Shown here: positions 32,509 through 33,501 of the stretch, piece after piece | Numbering within the stretch: position 1 is the stretch's first letter | Layout: each line of letters begins with the position of its first letter | From: Neptuniibacter sp. | GTDB lineage: Bacteria > Pseudomonadota > Gammaproteobacteria > Pseudomonadales > Balneatricaceae | Assembly (NCBI RefSeq): GCF_024231755.1 | Contig: NZ_JAAEQH010000069.1 | Span: forward strand, 1 to 33,501 | Direction: 5' to 3' | Length of the DNA: 33,501 nt | Program-made: the position numbers and the translations under genes | Notes under the pieces: generated by a model | What the model was told of the DNA's origin: nothing | Databases searched by the model: none | Seen by the model: only the letters and a program-made list of their open reading frames with translations

Positions 32509-33501
32509 CTAACTCAGTAACAGAGTTCCATCAAGGAAGTTAACCGTTTCCACTCCTACGACATCAACCGCAAAATCTGCTCCTATGAATGTATAGCTAC
32601 CCCCATGATCTTGCACAGTGACGCTCGATTGGTTCGCTCCTAGTTCAAGAATATCGCTACCGGAACCTCCGTCCACACTGTCATACCCCCCTTCATATAA
32701 ACGGATCAAATCGTCCCCTGCACCCGTATTGATAATATTATCTACTGCGTTGTCATAGACGACATCATTACCTGATCCGGTATAAACATTCTCAATCCAA
32801 ACGCTAATAGCAATGGCGAGATTATTTTCACCTGTGTAAATATTCTCTTGCTCTTGCGTATAAACTTCGTTCACCCAATTACCAAAATCAAAATTGCTCT
32901 GGGTGAATAACCAGTTAGCATCTTCATTGATCTGCTCTTGGATGGTCTTAACATCTATCGAAGAAAACGAGCCAGGACGTAAATCCACATCACTATCACC
33001 CGTGGCTGAGGCAACATTAATAGAGTCTTCTCCACCAGCATCCCAAATAGTGAGGTAGTTTTTATCTGCGAAACTAATTGAATAACTATCATCACCTGTG
33101 GCTGTACCAAGATTAGCTCCATATATCGCTTGCATGGTGGCTATATCTAGCAACTGATAAGAACTCGGCATCGCATCCCATGTATATGATGCAAGGGCTT
33201 GGTTATTACCATAAGTAATATCTACTAAGAGATTACGGGATGCCGTATAAGACATAACTGTATAGTCATAATTATCCTTAATCGGGGCAAGGATATTTAG
33301 CCCTTCGAAAGGATGTTCTAATCCAAGAGCGTGACCCAACTCATGAATTAGAGTCAAACTATCATCACTTCCTTCGCCATATTTGCCAGCACCTTGGTCC
33401 TGATAATCGAGGAATATTTCACCGCCTATAGGTAAAGTTGATGGGAAATAAGAATAGCCGTCATTATCACCAGTATTGACAGCGTTATAGTTAATATCAC
33501 C
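32509..33501 (-). CDS. Serralysin-like secreted metalloprotease with RTX end (5' partial)
   Basis: The C-terminal 330 residues of a zinc endopeptidase exported by a type I system; the frame is open to the right edge, so the N-terminus lies outside. The metzincin zinc motif HELGHALGLEH and the Met-turn YTVMSYTAS are intact. Upstream, GDINYNAVNTG and GGEIFLDYQ match serralysin M10 proteins. Downstream are calcium-binding RTX-type turns (YTGSGNDVV, NTGAGDDLI, DGGSGSDIL) and a C-terminal end suited to a type I signal (VETVNFLDGTLLLS). Only a few RTX repeats are present. No exporter genes are in view. Confidence 0.92.
   Translation of the reverse strand, partial: GDINYNAVNTGDNDGYSYFPSTLPIGGEIFLDYQDQGAGKYGEGSDDSLTLIHELGHALGLEHPFEGLNILAPIKDNYDYTVMSYTASRNLLVDITYGNNQALASYTWDAMPSSYQLLDIATMQAIYGANLGTATGDDSYSISFADKNYLTIWDAGGEDSINVASATGDSDVDLRPGSFSSIDVKTIQEQINEDANWLFTQSNFDFGNWVNEVYTQEQENIYTGENNLAIAISVWIENVYTGSGNDVVYDNAVDNIINTGAGDDLIRLYEGGYDSVDGGSGSDILELGANQSSVTVQDHGGSYTFIGADFAVDVVGVETVNFLDGTLLLS

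Noticed and set aside
1-33501. CRISPR array, transposon, integron, prophage, tRNA or rRNA
   Set aside because: No regularly spaced repeats, transposase or integrase-like frames, and no tRNA or rRNA signature were seen on either strand.

Overview
The window looks like a chromosomal segment of a marine gammaproteobacterium, probably of the Oceanospirillales type. This is inferred from protein style, moderate GC by eye, compact operons, and the pairing of dadR/dadA/alr with a RpoE-ChrR light-stress block; no rRNA, tRNA or phage marker confirms it. I saw no CRISPR array, transposase or integron.

Layout. 1-1229: the end of a FecE/HmuV-type ABC ATPase (cut by the left edge) and a SpoIIAA-like protein. 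1254-7828 (minus): a three-gene operon of a 1489-residue CheB-CheR-PAS-GGDEF-EAL fusion, a bacteriophytochrome reduced to its photosensory core, and a heme oxygenase that would make its biliverdin. 8069-11917: a D-amino-acid/alanine catabolic block, with an Lrp-type regulator divergent from dadA, ridA, alanine racemase and a YoaB-like Rid protein. 12219-15731 (plus): an orphan periplasmic binding protein, an exporter-type ABC protein and folE. 15762-19819 (minus): a periplasmic solute-binding protein overlapping a membrane GGDEF-EAL protein, which looks like a ligand-sensing c-di-GMP module.

20023-30189 is the core of the window, a photo-oxidative (singlet-oxygen type) stress regulon. An ECF sigma factor and its ChrR zinc/cupin anti-sigma lead an operon that continues into a DUF523-DUF1722 protein and a CPD photolyase. 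Divergent from it are a flavin amine-oxidase-like protein, a DUF1365 protein and a CFA-synthase-like methyltransferase. Facing these, a five-gene minus-strand operon encodes DUF2878, chalcone-isomerase-like, DUF3833 lipoprotein, SDR and NTF2-like proteins. All three transcription units carry the same promoter-like signature, TGATCT, 16 bases, CGTA, just before the first gene. This predicts one sigma factor driving DNA repair and a membrane-lipid modification pathway. The methyltransferase lacks two catalytic residues of true cyclopropane synthases, so the product is more likely a methylated or furan-type fatty acid.

30214-32343: a LysR regulator divergent from an MFS transporter. 32509-33501: the C-terminal part of a serralysin-like secreted metalloprotease, cut by the right edge. 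Light is the common theme: red/far-red sensing with c-di-GMP output, pterin supply (folE), photolyase, and a singlet-oxygen sigma regulon lie within about 30 kb.
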